A stretch of 64,000 bases of DNA from Lysobacter oculi (lineage in GTDB: Bacteria; Pseudomonadota; Gammaproteobacteria; Xanthomonadales; Xanthomonadaceae). How positions within the stretch are numbered: position 1 is the first letter of the stretch; every line of letters starts with the position of its first letter. Positions 44,635 through 54,463 of this stretch are shown here, one piece after another. The DNA is taken from positions 1,498,001-1,562,000 of the forward strand of contig NZ_CP029556.1 in NCBI RefSeq assembly GCF_003293695.1, written 5' to 3'. The position numbers and the translations under genes were made by a program. Below the pieces are notes generated by a model. The model ran no database searches. It was not told the origin of the DNA and worked only from the letters and a program-made list of their open reading frames with translations.

Positions 44635-45513
44635 CCATGACGCCGCAGGTGGTCCCGCCCGATCAGGCGATGGTCGAAGACGACATCCGCCGGGCGCTGG
44701 CCGAAGACGTCCGCGAAGGCGACGTCACCGCCGGCCTGCTGCCCGACGGCCGCGACATCGCCTACCTGCTGTGCAAGGAGGATGCGGTGATCGCCGGCCG
44801 GCCGTGGTTCGACGCGACGCATCGCGCGCTGGACCCGCACGTGCGCATCGACTGGCGCATCGACGAAGGCGACCGCGTGCCCAAGGGCACCGTCATCGCC
44901 ACGCTGGAAGGCCGGAGCCGCGCGCTGGTCACCGCCGAGCGCACCGCGCTCAACTTCCTGCAGACGCTCTCGGGCACGGCCACCACCACCGCGCAGTACG
45001 TTGGATGCGGTCGCCGGCACCGGCGCCAAGATCCTCGACACCCGCAAGACCATCCCCGGCCTGCGCATGGCGCAGAAATACGCAGTGCGGATGGGCGGTG
45101 GCTTCAACCACCGCATCGGCCTGTTCGACGCGGTGATGTTGAAGGAAAACCACATCCGCGCCTTCGGCTCGCTGGCCGCCGCCGCGCGCGAGGCGACGAC
45201 GCGACATCCCGGCCTGCCACTGATCGTGGAAGTGGAAACCCTCGACCAGCTGCGCGACGCGCTGACGGTCGGCTGCACGCGCGTCCTCATCGACGACTTC
45301 GACGCCGCCACCCGCCGCGAGGCGGTGCGCATCGCCCGCGACGAATTCGCTGGCCGTATCCCGCTGGAAGTGTCCGGCGGCGTGGACATGACCACGTTGC
45401 GCGGCATCGCCGAGGACGGCGTCGACTACATCTCCATCGGCGGCCTGACCAAGCACGTCCACGCCATCGACCTGTCGATGAAGCTCGGGCCGCCGCCGTC
45501 CACGGCAGCTTGA
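44631..45513 (+). pseudogene. nadC: Nicotinate-nucleotide pyrophosphorylase NadC, frameshifted
   Basis: Two frames together give a complete NadC. The first holds DIRRALAEDVREGDVT and ALNFLQTLSGTATTTAQYV. The second continues with DAVAGTGAKILDTRKTIPGLR, the MLKENHI motif and the C-terminal SGGVDMTTLRGIAEDGVDYIS. The shift is caused by one extra T at 45001-45002 (GTTGGATGCG where GTGGATGCG restores the frame). NadC makes nicotinate mononucleotide from quinolinate in de novo NAD synthesis. The gene begins by overlapping the Trm112 stop. Everything else is well conserved, so a sequencing error is as likely as a real mutation. Confidence 0.9.
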
Positions 45514-45557
45514 GCCGATTCGTGGCAGCCTGTCCCGCCCACGACCGGAAGCCCTTC

Positions 45558-46545
45558 ATGACGAAGCACCTGACCCGGCCCGCCCTCATCACCCTGGCCG
45601 TTTCGATGTTGGCCGCCTGCGCCAGCACGCCGCCCAAGCCCGCACCCAAACCGGATGGCGTGCCGGTCGCGCCCGCACAGCCGCAGACGCCGCCGATGCA
45701 GAGCCAGACGCCGGCCTATCGCGTGCCGCCGATGCAGTTCCCGATGGGCACCTCGACGGCATCGAAGATCACCCAGATCGCCCTGCGCGAGCACGTCGCC
45801 TGGTACCAGCCCTTCATCGACACCAATGGCCGGCTGGCCAGCCGCCGCGTCGGTGAGTCCGAACGCGCCAGGCTCAAACGACGGCGACGAGCCGTGGGCA
45901 CGCGTCGCCGCCTACTGGCGCGACAGCGGCACCCTGCAGGAGATGGTCAACAGCAACCAGGCCGGCGCCTACCAGTGCCAGAACCCGTACGGCTCCACCT
46001 TCGCACGCAGCGAGTGCCGCGCCTTCGTCAGCGACGTGGCATGGTCGGCGGCCTTCGTGTCCTACGTGATGGCACAGGCCGGCGTGCAGGGCTTCCGCCT
46101 GTCGCCACGCCACATCGACTACATCCGCGCCGCGTCCAGTGGCTCGGCCACCAGCCCCTACAGCTTCCAGGACCCGAACCAGACCCCGATCCAGCCCGGC
46201 GACATGCTCTGCTACGTGCGCAACAGCAGCAGCGTGGTCGGCTTCGGCGGGCTGAAAACTTTCTTGGCCAATTCGGGCGGCGGCCTGCTATCGCATTGCG
46301 ACATCGCGGTCTCGCTCAACGGCAACCAGGTCTGGCTGGTCGGCGGCAACGTCGCCAACATGGTGACGATGCGCAAGCTCACGCTCGATGCCGGCGGCCG
46401 CGCATTGTTGCCGCGACCGATCAGCACGCAGTGGGTCGGCTCCGACGAGGACGGCCAGGACGCCTCCTGCTCGCCCGCCAACGAGGCGTCGTGCAGCATG
46501 AACCGGCAGAACTGGGCCGTGCTGCTCAAGCTCACCCGCCCCTGA
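45558..46545 (+). pseudogene. DUF2272 domain-containing lipoprotein, frameshifted
   Basis: The first frame starts at ATG 45558 (GGAAG upstream), with a lipoprotein signal ending MLAAC, a Pro/Gln-rich spacer and the start of the domain (ALREHVAWYQPFIDTNGRLASRRVGESE). The second frame continues with DGDEPWARVAAYWRD, CRAFVSDVAWSAAFVSYVMAQAG and QPGDMLCYVR, the DUF2272 core. The frame is restored if one A is removed from AAA at 45876-45878. DUF2272 proteins resemble the CHAP/NlpC superfamily. The function is unproven. As with nadC nearby, the indel is in a short homopolymer and may be a sequence error. Confidence 0.85.
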
Positions 46546-46552
46546 GCCCGGC

Positions 46553-46897
46553 ATGGACATGGACTGGCTGCTCTGGCTGTTGATCGCGGTGGTGGTGGGC
46601 GGCGCATGGTTCAACAGCGCACGCCGCGCCGCCGAGATCGCCCACGAAGTCGGCCAGCGCGCCTGCCGGCGCAACGGCGTGCAATGGCTGGATGAAAGCG
46701 TGCACACCACCGGCATGCGCATCCGCCGCAAACCCGACGGCTGGCTCGGGCTGGAACGCAGCTACCGCTTCGAATACTCGCGCGACGGCAGCGACCGCCA
46801 TGCCGGCAACCTGTCGCTGCTAGGCGGCGAACTGGTGCGTTTCGTCGGGCCGGTCCGCGAGGACGGCCAGGTCAACAGCCTCAACCTCGACGACTGA
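46553..46897 (+). CDS. DUF3301 domain-containing membrane protein
   Basis: 114 residues. One N-terminal helix (WLLWLLIAVVVGGAWF) is followed by RRAAEIAHEVGQRACRRNGVQWLDESV and a C-terminal WLGLERSYRFEYSRDG segment, the DUF3301 pattern. The function is unknown. It begins 7 bases after the DUF2272 gene and is convergent with sspB, leaving only 6 bases between their stops. Intact frame. Confidence 0.9.
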   Translation: MDMDWLLWLLIAVVVGGAWFNSARRAAEIAHEVGQRACRRNGVQWLDESVHTTGMRIRRKPDGWLGLERSYRFEYSRDGSDRHAGNLSLLGGELVRFVGPVREDGQVNSLNLDD

Positions 46898-46903
46898 GGC
46901 GGC

Positions 46904-47404
46904 TTACTTCACCACGCGCAATTGCGGGCGCTTCGGACCGCCAGGCGCGGGTTCGTCCGGCGGCGACGGGTCGTCGCCCTCGCCTTCGCCGGATGGTGCC
47001 GGCACCGCCGACAGGGTCGGGCGCGGGCGTTCGGGTGCCGGGGTATCGGATGCAGCGGGGGTGGACGAAGCGGCTTCCTCATCCACTTCCTCCGCCGGCA
47101 GCGCCATGCCTTGCCCGGTCTCGCGCGAATAGATCGCCAGCACCGCCGCGACCGGCACGAAGACTTCGTGAGCGACGCCGCCGAAGCGCGCGCCGAAGGT
47201 GATGTAGTCGTTGCCGAGGCTGAGCTGCCCCACCGCGCGGTCGGCGATATTGAGCACCACCTTGCCGTCCTTCGCGGTGCCCGGCGGCACGTGCACGCCG
47301 GGATAGGCGGCATCGACCAGCAGGTGCGGCGTCATCCCGTTGTCGCTGATCCACTCGTGGATAGCGCGCAGCAGGTAGGGGCGCTGGCTGCTGACCGCCG
47401 CCAC
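46904..47404 (-). CDS. sspB: ClpXP protease specificity-enhancing factor SspB
   Basis: 166 residues from a GTG at 47404 with GTGGGG eight bases upstream. The core RPYLLRAIHEWISDNGMTPHLL, VVLNIADRAVGQL and FGARFGGVAHEVFVPV is diagnostic of SspB. The C-terminal 60 residues are acidic/Pro-rich and end in RPQLRVVK, the ClpX-binding tail. SspB delivers ssrA-tagged proteins to ClpXP. It follows sspA as in E. coli. Because of the frameshift in sspA its frame is open into sspA, but it should be translated from its own start. Confidence 0.93.
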   Translation of the reverse strand: MAAVSSQRPYLLRAIHEWISDNGMTPHLLVDAAYPGVHVPPGTAKDGKVVLNIADRAVGQLSLGNDYITFGARFGGVAHEVFVPVAAVLAIYSRETGQGMALPAEEVDEEAASSTPAASDTPAPERPRPTLSAVPAPSGEGEGDDPSPPDEPAPGGPKRPQLRVVK

Positions 47405-47418
47405 CGGCGAATCCCCAC

Positions 47419-48055
47419 TCACGCGGGGATGTCGCGCAGCTTCTTTTCTTCCTCGGTCAGGCTGCGCACGAAGCCCGGGTTGCGGAATGCGGTTGCCGTA
47501 GTCCTCGATCGCCTTGCCGCCGTCCTTCGGCAGCGCCACGCCGAGCGAATCCAGGCGCCAGATAATCGGCGCGATGGCGCAGTCGGCCAGGCTCATTTCG
47601 GTGTTGAGGAAGAACTTGCTCGCCTTGAACAGCGGCACCGACTGCACCAGCAGCTCGCTGAGGCGCTTCTTGGCGGCATTGGACTGGGTCTTGTTGCCGA
47701 GCTGCATGGCCTGCACCTGCGGCACCCAGTCGTGCTCGATACGCAGCATGGCCAGGCGCAGGCGCGCACGCGACAGCGGATCGATCGGCATCAGCGGCGG
47801 GTGCGGGTAGCGCTCGTCGATGTACTCGCTCACCACCGAGGCCGCGTACAGCACCAGGTCGCGCTCGACCAGGGTCGGCACCGAGTGGTAGGGGTTGAGG
47901 TCGATGAGATCCTCGGGCGGACGCGTCGGATCGGGGATGAAGTCGTAGCTCACGCCCTTCGCCGCCAGCACCAGCCGGACGCGGTGCGAAAGCACGTCGT
48001 CAACGCCGGAGAACAGCGTCAGGTTGTTACGAACCCGCGAGGTTGTCGCCATCAT
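47419..48055 (-). pseudogene. sspA: Stringent starvation protein A SspA, frameshifted near the C-terminus
   Basis: A GST-fold protein of about 210 residues. It has the N-terminal thioredoxin-like part (LTLFSGVDDVLSHRVRLVLAAKG), the PHPPLMPIDPLSRARLR linker and the helical C-domain (NTEMSLADCAIAPIIWRL). After EDYGN the frame is lost. Removing one G from the pair at 47491-47492 (window strand) restores AFRNPGFVRSLTEEEKKLRDIPA and a stop at 47419. AAAGGAG lies nine bases before ATG 48055. SspA binds RNA polymerase in starvation and acid response. Without the correction the frame runs into sspB as an artificial fusion. Confidence 0.9.
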
Positions 48056-48117
48056 CGTCATCATCTCCTTTCCTGCCGCCCCATATGCGACGCGGGCCAT
48101 CAGGCCCGCGTCCGGTC

Positions 48118-48861
48118 TCAGTGCACGTCCTTCCAGTATTCCTTCTTGAGCAGCCATGCCATGAAGGTGAAGAAGGCCAGGAACAGCAGCACCCAGACAC
48201 CCAGGTTCTGCCGCTTCAGTCCGGCCGGCTCGCCGGTATAGGCCAGGAAGGCGCTGATGTCGCGCACTACCTGGTCGAATTCCGCCGGCTTCAGCCGCCC
48301 CGGCTGGGTCACCGTCAGGCCGGTCACCGGGCGCTCGCCACCCGCTTCGGCGGCACCGAACTCGGGGTGCTGCAGGCCCTGCAGTTCCCACAGCGGGTTC
48401 GGCATCGACGCGTTCGGGAACAGCGTGTTGTTCCAGCCCAGCGGGCGCGCGTCATCCAGGTAGAAGGACTTGAGGTAGGTGTAGACCCAGTCCGGACCGC
48501 GCACGCGCGAGATCACCGACAGGTCCGGCGGTGCCTTGCCGAACGCTTCCTTGCCCAACTCCGGACTCATGCCGGTGTTGATGGTCTCGCCGATCTGGAC
48601 GCCGTCCTTGAACATCAGGTTCTGCTTGACCTCGTCCTCGGTCAGGCCCAGGTCCTCGCCGATGCGCGAATAGCGCATGTACTTCAGCGAGTGGCAGCCG
48701 GAGCAGTAGCTCATGTAGTACTTGGCACCACGCTGCAGCGAGGCCTGGTCGTTCAGATCGACGCCCGACTGCTGCAGTGCGCCGCCTTCGGAGGCCTGCA
48801 CGCCGCCCGCGAACAGCAGGCCGGCCAGCAGCGCGGCAAGAGTGAGATGCAGCTTCTTCAT
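48118..48861 (-). CDS. petC: Cytochrome c1 of the bc1 complex
   Basis: 247 residues. A signal peptide (LAALLAGLLFAGGVQA), a heme c site CSGCHSLKYMRYSRIGEDLG, the distal Met-containing segment and a C-terminal anchor (LLFLAFFTFMAWLL) are all present. It receives electrons from the Rieske protein and passes them to soluble cytochrome c. It is the last gene of petABC, one base after petB. Confidence 0.96.
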   Translation of the reverse strand: MKKLHLTLAALLAGLLFAGGVQASEGGALQQSGVDLNDQASLQRGAKYYMSYCSGCHSLKYMRYSRIGEDLGLTEDEVKQNLMFKDGVQIGETINTGMSPELGKEAFGKAPPDLSVISRVRGPDWVYTYLKSFYLDDARPLGWNNTLFPNASMPNPLWELQGLQHPEFGAAEAGGERPVTGLTVTQPGRLKPAEFDQVVRDISAFLAYTGEPAGLKRQNLGVWVLLFLAFFTFMAWLLKKEYWKDVH

Positions 48862-48862
48862 G

Positions 48863-50134
48863 TCAGTGCCCCCCCGTGACGCGCTCAGGCACAGGCTTGG
48901 TCTTGTCGAGCTTGGTCCAGATGGGCATGGTCAGGAAGAAGAGGAAGTAGAAGACGGTCAGCACACGGCCGATGATGGTCTCGACCGGGTCGGTACCCGG
49001 ACCGGCGCCGATCTTGGCCAGCCAGAGGAAGGTGAAGGCGAACGCCAGCAGCATCACCCACGAGAACCAGCCGCGGTAGCGGTAGGACTTGACCGGCGAG
49101 CGGTCCAGCCACGGCAGCAGGAACAGCACGGCGATCGCGCCACCCATCACCAGCACGCCCCACAGCTTGATGCCGAAGAACGAGGGCACCACGCGCAACA
49201 TCGCGTAATACGGGGTGAAGTACCACACCGGCTTGATGTGGGCCGGCGTCACCAGCGGATCGGCCGCGGTGAAGTTGTCGTGCTCCAGGAACCAGCCGCC
49301 GAACGCCGGCGCGAAGAAGATCACGAACGCGGCGACCATCAGGAAGCAGCCGACGAAGAAGGTGTCCTTCACCGTGTAGTACGGGTGGAAGGGGACGCCA
49401 TCGGCCGGTGCGGTCGGCGACCAGCGGTTGCCCTTCGGCCCCTTCTTGATCTCTATGCCGTCCGGGTTGTTCGAGCCCACTTCGTGCAGCGCGCCCAGGT
49501 GCAGGACCACCAGCAGCAGCAGGACCAGCGGCATCGCGATGACGTGCAGCGCGAAGAAGCGGTTCAGCGTGGCGTCGCCGGGGTTGTAATCGCCCATGAT
49601 CCACTCGGTCAGGCCGCCGCCGATCACCGGGATCGCGCCGAACAACGAGATGATCACCTTGGCGCCCCAGAACGACATCTGGCCCCACGGCAGCACATAG
49701 CCCATGAAGGCCTCGGCCATCAGCACCAGGTAGATCAGCATGCCGAGGATCCAGACCAGCTCGCGCGGCTTGCGGTAGCTGCCGTACATCAGCCCGCGGA
49801 ACATGTGCAGGTAGATGACGACGAAGAACAGCGAGGCGCCGGTGCTGTGCATGTAGCGGATCAGCCAGCCCCATTCGACATCGCGCATGATGTACTCGAC
49901 CGAGTCGAAGGCCTCGGCGGCGCTCGGCTTGAAGTGCATCGTCAGGAAGATGCCGGTCAGGATCTGGTTGACCAGCACGACCGTCGCCAGGATGCCGAAG
50001 ATGTACCAGATGTTGAAGTTCTTCGGCGCGTAGTACTGGGTCATGTGCTTGCGGTAGAACGGCATGAAGCCGGGCGCGCGCTCGTTGAACCAGTCCATCA
50101 GGTTGTTGATGTTGCGGGTGATGACGTTCGACAT
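48863..50134 (-). CDS. petB: Cytochrome b of the bc1 complex
   Basis: 423 residues with eight or nine membrane helices. Heme b ligands lie in WLIRYMHSTGASLFFVVIYLHMFRG and in RFFALHVIAMPLVLLLLVVLH. The Qo-site motif, PEWY in mitochondria, is PVWY here (HIKPVWYFTPYY), a variant known in several proteobacteria. It oxidises ubiquinol at Qo and reduces quinone at Qi. It lies between petA and petC, with 3 bases or less to each. Confidence 0.97.
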   Translation of the reverse strand: MSNVITRNINNLMDWFNERAPGFMPFYRKHMTQYYAPKNFNIWYIFGILATVVLVNQILTGIFLTMHFKPSAAEAFDSVEYIMRDVEWGWLIRYMHSTGASLFFVVIYLHMFRGLMYGSYRKPRELVWILGMLIYLVLMAEAFMGYVLPWGQMSFWGAKVIISLFGAIPVIGGGLTEWIMGDYNPGDATLNRFFALHVIAMPLVLLLLVVLHLGALHEVGSNNPDGIEIKKGPKGNRWSPTAPADGVPFHPYYTVKDTFFVGCFLMVAAFVIFFAPAFGGWFLEHDNFTAADPLVTPAHIKPVWYFTPYYAMLRVVPSFFGIKLWGVLVMGGAIAVLFLLPWLDRSPVKSYRYRGWFSWVMLLAFAFTFLWLAKIGAGPGTDPVETIIGRVLTVFYFLFFLTMPIWTKLDKTKPVPERVTGGH

Positions 50135-50137
50135 GGC

Positions 50138-50749
50138 TTACGCGGCTCCCGTCGGCGCGACGCCGATCACCAGGGTGTTGTCGTCCTGGAAGTGGTAGGG
50201 CGGCACCGGCAACGCCAGCGGCGCCGGCTGCGCCTTGAACACGCGGCCGGCGATGTCGTACTTGGACTTGTGGCAGGGGCAGAAGTAGCCGCCCTTCCAC
50301 TCCGCGTCGAACGGCTGCGGCTTCACTTCCGGCAAGAACTCCGGCGCGCAGCCCAGATGCGTGCAGACGCCGACCAGCACCAGGATTTCCGGCTTGATCG
50401 AGCGGTATTCATTCTTGGCGAAGGCGGGCGTCTGGTCCGCGTTGGTCGAATCCGGATCGACCACCAGTTCGTTCATGCCCTTCAGCGTGGCAACCATGGC
50501 GGCGGTGCGGCGCGCGATGAAGATAGGCTGGCCCCGCCACATCACCACGACCTGCTGGCCTTCTCCGATGTCTTCGAGGGTGCGGATCGTCGGTGCGCCG
50601 GCGAGCTTCGCGCGGGCACTGGGATTCCAGCTCTTGATGAACGGGACGGCGGCAAAACCGGCACCGACCGCGCCGACCACTGCGGTGGTGGCGGTCAGAA
50701 ACCTGCGGCGACCCGGGTTGTCCGGGCTGTGGACCTCATCGTTGGCCAT
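50138..50749 (-). CDS. petA: Ubiquinol-cytochrome c reductase Rieske iron-sulfur subunit
   Basis: 203 residues from ATG 50749. The N-terminus has a Tat-type signal/anchor (GRRRFLTATTAVVGAVGAGFAAV). The [2Fe-2S] ligands are in CTHLGCAP and CPCHKSKYD, spaced as in the family. It moves between cytochrome b and cytochrome c1. It is first in the petABC operon, and a promoter-like pair lies about 70-100 bases upstream. Confidence 0.96.
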   Translation of the reverse strand: MANDEVHSPDNPGRRRFLTATTAVVGAVGAGFAAVPFIKSWNPSARAKLAGAPTIRTLEDIGEGQQVVVMWRGQPIFIARRTAAMVATLKGMNELVVDPDSTNADQTPAFAKNEYRSIKPEILVLVGVCTHLGCAPEFLPEVKPQPFDAEWKGGYFCPCHKSKYDIAGRVFKAQPAPLALPVPPYHFQDDNTLVIGVAPTGAA

Positions 50750-50819
50750 TCGGCGCTCCGATAGTTGATGCTGGCGAATGCTGGCGACCACCCACGCGGG
50801 GCGGCCACAAAGACGGCAA

Positions 50820-50849
50820 AGTGTAACGGAACGTTAAATGGCAGGACAA
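50820..50849 (-). promoter_or_regulatory. Putative sigma70-type promoter of petABC
   Basis: On the minus strand TTGTCC (50844-50849) and TACACT (50820-50825) are separated by 18 bases, about 70 bases before the petA ATG. The spacer contains AACG-TTC-CGTT, a small dyad. The match is fair, and function is inferred. Confidence 0.45.
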
Positions 50850-50872
50850 TATCGGCCGGCCCCGCGACGTGT

Positions 50873-51754
50873 TCAGCGGGCGGCGACCTGGCCGCGGTAG
50901 CGGTCCGCCAGCGTGCGCACCCGCTCCACGTAGCGACGGGTCTCACTGTAGGGCGGGACGCCCTTGTACTTGTCCACCGCGCCCTCGCCGGCGTTGTAGC
51001 CGGCGGCGGCCAAGGTCAGGTCGCCGTTGAAGCGGCGCAGCAGCCAGGCCAGGTACTGCACGCCACCCTGGATGTTCTGGCGGGCGTCGAAGGCATTGGT
51101 GACGCCGAAGCGGCGCGCGGTCGCCGGCATCAGCTGCATCAGGCCCTGCGCGCCGACGCGCGACAGCGCGTTCGGGTTGTAGGCCGATTCGGCGTGGATG
51201 ATGGCGCGGACGATCGCCTGGTCGACCCCGTGGATGCGCGAGGCCTCGGCGATTTCCGCCTGATAGGCATTGGTGTTGAGGCGCAGGGTGCCGAAGTTCA
51301 CCCTCGGCTTGGCCCCGCAGGCGAAGCAGGCCTCGATGTAACTGAAAGGAATCGAGCGCAGCGACGAGGCGGCGACCCCGCGCGGCGGCGTGGTGCTGGC
51401 ATAGGTCACGCCATCGCGCTTGTAGGTATAGACCCGGCCACTGACCCGGCGCCCGCCGGACTGCGGCACGGCGGCGGGCACGCTGGCCGCCGGCGCGGCA
51501 CTCAATGCCGCCTGCGCGCTGGAAGGCGTGACCGGGCTGATGGTCGCGGCCGCGGCGGAGGCCATCGGCTGCCAGCTGGAGTTGCGCTGCTTGCTGTACT
51601 GGGCCACCGCACTGCAGCTGGCACCGGGTACGCGCTTGCTGGAATAGCTGCGGCTGCCGTCGGGGGCTTCGCAGCGATACAGGGTGCCGGCCAGCGCGTC
51701 GTTCGCGCCCAGCCACCCCAATGCCGCACATACCAGCCAGCCCGCGATCCGCAT
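50873..51754 (-). CDS. DUF4124 and SLT-domain lytic transglycosylase
   Basis: 293 residues from ATG 51754, with GGGGAGA upstream. Signal peptide (LVCAALGWLGANDALA), then a DUF4124 domain (LYRCEAPDGSRSYSSKRVPGASC), an Ala/Pro-rich linker and a C-terminal SLT domain. The last has the catalytic Glu in AIIHAESAYNPNALS, GAQGLMQLMPATA and AAGYNAGEGAVDKY. It should cleave peptidoglycan to 1,6-anhydromuropeptides in the periplasm. The open frame continues upstream antisense to miaB and is not coding. It is a stand-alone gene between petABC and miaB. Confidence 0.93.
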   Translation of the reverse strand: MRIAGWLVCAALGWLGANDALAGTLYRCEAPDGSRSYSSKRVPGASCSAVAQYSKQRNSSWQPMASAAAATISPVTPSSAQAALSAAPAASVPAAVPQSGGRRVSGRVYTYKRDGVTYASTTPPRGVAASSLRSIPFSYIEACFACGAKPRVNFGTLRLNTNAYQAEIAEASRIHGVDQAIVRAIIHAESAYNPNALSRVGAQGLMQLMPATARRFGVTNAFDARQNIQGGVQYLAWLLRRFNGDLTLAAAGYNAGEGAVDKYKGVPPYSETRRYVERVRTLADRYRGQVAAR

Positions 51755-51911
51755 CCGCTCGGTCTCCCCGTGAATCAGGACCGCCAACAAGTGGCGGCAA
51801 GTCATTGCCTTGAAAGGCTTTCCCAACATAACACCGAAGGGATTGCCTACACTAGCGCCTTCATCCCACTTCCAGTCCGGCCCGGAATCACCACCGCGCC
51901 CCGGAGCACCC

Positions 51912-53315
51912 ATGTCCGAACGCCTCACCCTTGCCGTGCTCGATGCCGGCCAGCCACCCCGCCCCGCCACCGGCGCGCCCAAGGGCAAGCTCTTCATCCA
52001 GACCCACGGTTGCCAGATGAACGAGTACGATTCGGCGAAGATGGCCGACGTTCTGGCTGAGCACGAAGGCCTCGAACTCACCACGAACGCCGAAGAAGCC
52101 GACGTGATCCTGGTCAATACCTGCTCGATCCGCGAAAAAGCGCAGGAAAAAGTCTTCAGCCAGCTGGGCCGTTGGCGGACGTTGAAGGACGGCGACAGGC
52201 CGGTGCTGATCGGCGTCGGTGGCTGCGTGGCGTCGCAGGAGGGCGAAGGCATCGTCAAGCGCGCGCCCTTCGTCGACCTGGTGTTCGGGCCGCAGACCCT
52301 GCATCGCCTGCCGGAGCTGATCCGCGCCCGCCGCGAATCCGGCCGTGCCCAGGTCGACATCAGCTTCCCCGAGATCGAAAAGTTCGACGCCCTGCCCGAG
52401 CCGCGCGCCGACGGCCCGACCGCCTTCGTCTCGATCATGGAAGGCTGCTCCAAGTACTGCTCGTTCTGCGTGGTGCCCTACACCCGCGGCGAGGAGGTCA
52501 GCCGCCCGTTCGAGGACGTGCTGGTGGAAGTGGCCCAACTGGCCACGCAGGGCGTGCGCGAGATCAACCTGCTCGGGCAGAACGTCAACGCCTATCGCGG
52601 GCCGATCACTGATTCCGACGAAACCGCCGACCTCGCCCTGCTGATCCGCGCCATCGCCGGGATCGACGGCGTCGAACGCATCCGCTTCACCACCTCGCAT
52701 CCGCTGGAGTTCAGCGACTCGCTGATCGAGGCCTACCGCGATGTGCCCAAGCTGGCCAACTACCTGCATCTGCCGGTGCAGTCGGGCAGCGACCGCATCC
52801 TGTCGGCGATGAAGCGCGGCTACACGGCGCTGGAGTTCAAGCAGAAGGTGCGCAAGCTGCGCGCGGTGCGTCCGGACATCTCGATCTCGTCCGATTTCAT
52901 CGTCGGCTTCCCCGGCGAGACCGAAGCCGACTTCGACAAGACCATGAAGCTGATCGAGGACGTCGGCTTCGACCAGTCGTTCTCCTTCATCTATTCGCGT
53001 CGCCCCGGCACGCCGGCGGCGGATCTCTCCGATGACGTAACCGATGCCGAGAAGCACGCCCGTCTGTCGCGGCTGCAGGCGCACATCAACGCGCACAGCC
53101 TTGAAATCTCGAAGGCGATGGTCGGCTCGACGCAGCGCGTGCTGGTGACCGGCACATCGCGCAAGGACGCGAACGAGCTGACCGGCAAGACCGAGAACAT
53201 GCGCCAGGTGAATTTCGCCGGCCCGGCGCGGCTGATCGGCGGCTTCGTCGATGTGGTCATCACCGACGCGCTGCCGAATTCGCTGCGCGGCCGGGTGGCG
53301 ACGGTCGACGCCTGA
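51912..53315 (+). CDS. miaB: tRNA-2-methylthio-N6-dimethylallyladenosine synthase MiaB
   Basis: 467 residues from ATG 51912 (CGGAG upstream). N-terminal cluster cysteines lie in [18 protein letters not shown] and GGCVASQEG. The radical SAM motif GCSKYCSFC lies near residue 177-185, and a C-terminal TRAM domain follows. MiaB adds the methylthio group to A37 of tRNAs reading codons that start with U. It heads the cluster miaB-phoH-ybeY-corC. Confidence 0.97.
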   Translation: MSERLTLAVLDAGQPPRPATGAPKGKLFIQTHGCQMNEYDSAKMADVLAEHEGLELTTNAEEADVILVNTCSIREKAQEKVFSQLGRWRTLKDGDRPVLIGVGGCVASQEGEGIVKRAPFVDLVFGPQTLHRLPELIRARRESGRAQVDISFPEIEKFDALPEPRADGPTAFVSIMEGCSKYCSFCVVPYTRGEEVSRPFEDVLVEVAQLATQGVREINLLGQNVNAYRGPITDSDETADLALLIRAIAGIDGVERIRFTTSHPLEFSDSLIEAYRDVPKLANYLHLPVQSGSDRILSAMKRGYTALEFKQKVRKLRAVRPDISISSDFIVGFPGETEADFDKTMKLIEDVGFDQSFSFIYSRRPGTPAADLSDDVTDAEKHARLSRLQAHINAHSLEISKAMVGSTQRVLVTGTSRKDANELTGKTENMRQVNFAGPARLIGGFVDVVITDALPNSLRGRVATVDA

Positions 53316-53387
53316 GCGCGCCGCAACTCACGCGCGCCAAACCCGCCGCGCGTTAGCGTTTCCCCCTCCCCCATCCCCGCGAAACCG

Positions 53388-54386
53388 ATGCCGCATCACG
53401 ATTTCACCCTGGAACCCGCCGACACCGAACGCCTCGCCAACCTGGCCGGGCCGTTCGACGCCCACCTGCGACAGCTGGAGCTGCGGCTGGGCGTGGAGAT
53501 CGCCAACCGCGGCAACATCTTCCGGGTCAGCGGCGACGACGGGCATGCGCTGGTCATCGCCGAAAAGGTGCTGCGCGAGCTGTATGCCGAAGCCGCCACC
53601 GAGACCTTCGACGGCCACGCCTTGAACCTGCGGCTGGCCGGCCTGATCGGCGAGCCGGATGCGCCCGCGTCGCGCGAGGGCGACTACATCCCGCAGGACA
53701 TCGCGGTACGGGTCAAGCGCGGGACCATCAAGGGGCGCGGCGGCAACCAGAAGCAGTACCTGCACAAGATCGCCACCCACGACATCAATTTCGGCATCGG
53801 CCCGGCCGGCACCGGCAAGACCTTCCTGGCGGTGGCGATGGCGGTGGATGCGCTGAACGAATCGCGCGTGCAGCGGCTGATTTTGGTGCGTCCGGCGGTG
53901 GAAGCCGGCGAGAAGCTCGGCTTCCTGCCCGGTGACCTGACCCAGAAGGTCGATCCGTACCTGCGCCCGCTCTACGACGCGCTCTACGAGATGCTCGGCG
54001 TGGAAAAGGTGGTGAAGCTGCTGGAGAAGAACGTCATCGAAATCGCGCCGCTGGCCTATATGCGCGGCCGCACGCTCAACGATGCCTTCGTGATCCTGGA
54101 CGAGGCGCAGAACACCACCATCGAACAGATGAAAATGTTCCTGACCCGCCTGGGCTTCGGTTCCACCGCGGTGGTGACCGGCGACATGACCCAGGTCGAC
54201 CTGCCCAAGCACGTCAAGTCGGGCCTGAAGGATGCGATCGAAGTGCTGCGCGGCGTGGATGGCGTGAGCTTCACCTTCTTCGAATCGCGCGACGTGGTGC
54301 GGCACCCGCTGGTGGCGCGCATCGTCAACGCCTACGAGGCGCGCGACGCCCGTGACGAGGCGACCGGCCCGGCCGCGAACGGCTAG
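53388..54386 (+). CDS. ybeZ: PhoH-like ATPase YbeZ
   Basis: 332 residues. Walker A GPAGTGKT near residue 138, Walker [11 protein letters not shown] and the GDMTQVDLP segment match PhoH-like proteins. The N-terminal 110 residues include a KH-like region. YbeZ works with the endoribonuclease YbeY in rRNA processing and ribosome quality control. The next gene is ybeY, in line with that partnership. Confidence 0.95.
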   Translation: MPHHDFTLEPADTERLANLAGPFDAHLRQLELRLGVEIANRGNIFRVSGDDGHALVIAEKVLRELYAEAATETFDGHALNLRLAGLIGEPDAPASREGDYIPQDIAVRVKRGTIKGRGGNQKQYLHKIATHDINFGIGPAGTGKTFLAVAMAVDALNESRVQRLILVRPAVEAGEKLGFLPGDLTQKVDPYLRPLYDALYEMLGVEKVVKLLEKNVIEIAPLAYMRGRTLNDAFVILDEAQNTTIEQMKMFLTRLGFGSTAVVTGDMTQVDLPKHVKSGLKDAIEVLRGVDGVSFTFFESRDVVRHPLVARIVNAYEARDARDEATGPAANG

Positions 54387-54463
54387 ACTCGAATCCCGCG
54401 GCAACGGACTTCCCCCATGCGCCAGACCGTGACTGCCCTGCATCCCGCCGGAGAGACATCGCC

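Noticed and set aside
46904-48391. Single 495-residue protein covering sspA and sspB
   Set aside because: The correct SspA C-terminus with its own stop is present one frame away, and the first 110 residues are antisense to petC. The fusion is a product of an indel.
49190-49270. Mutated Qo motif in cytochrome b (PVWY instead of PEWY)
   Set aside because: PVWY is a known natural variant in proteobacterial cytochrome b, so it is not a defect.
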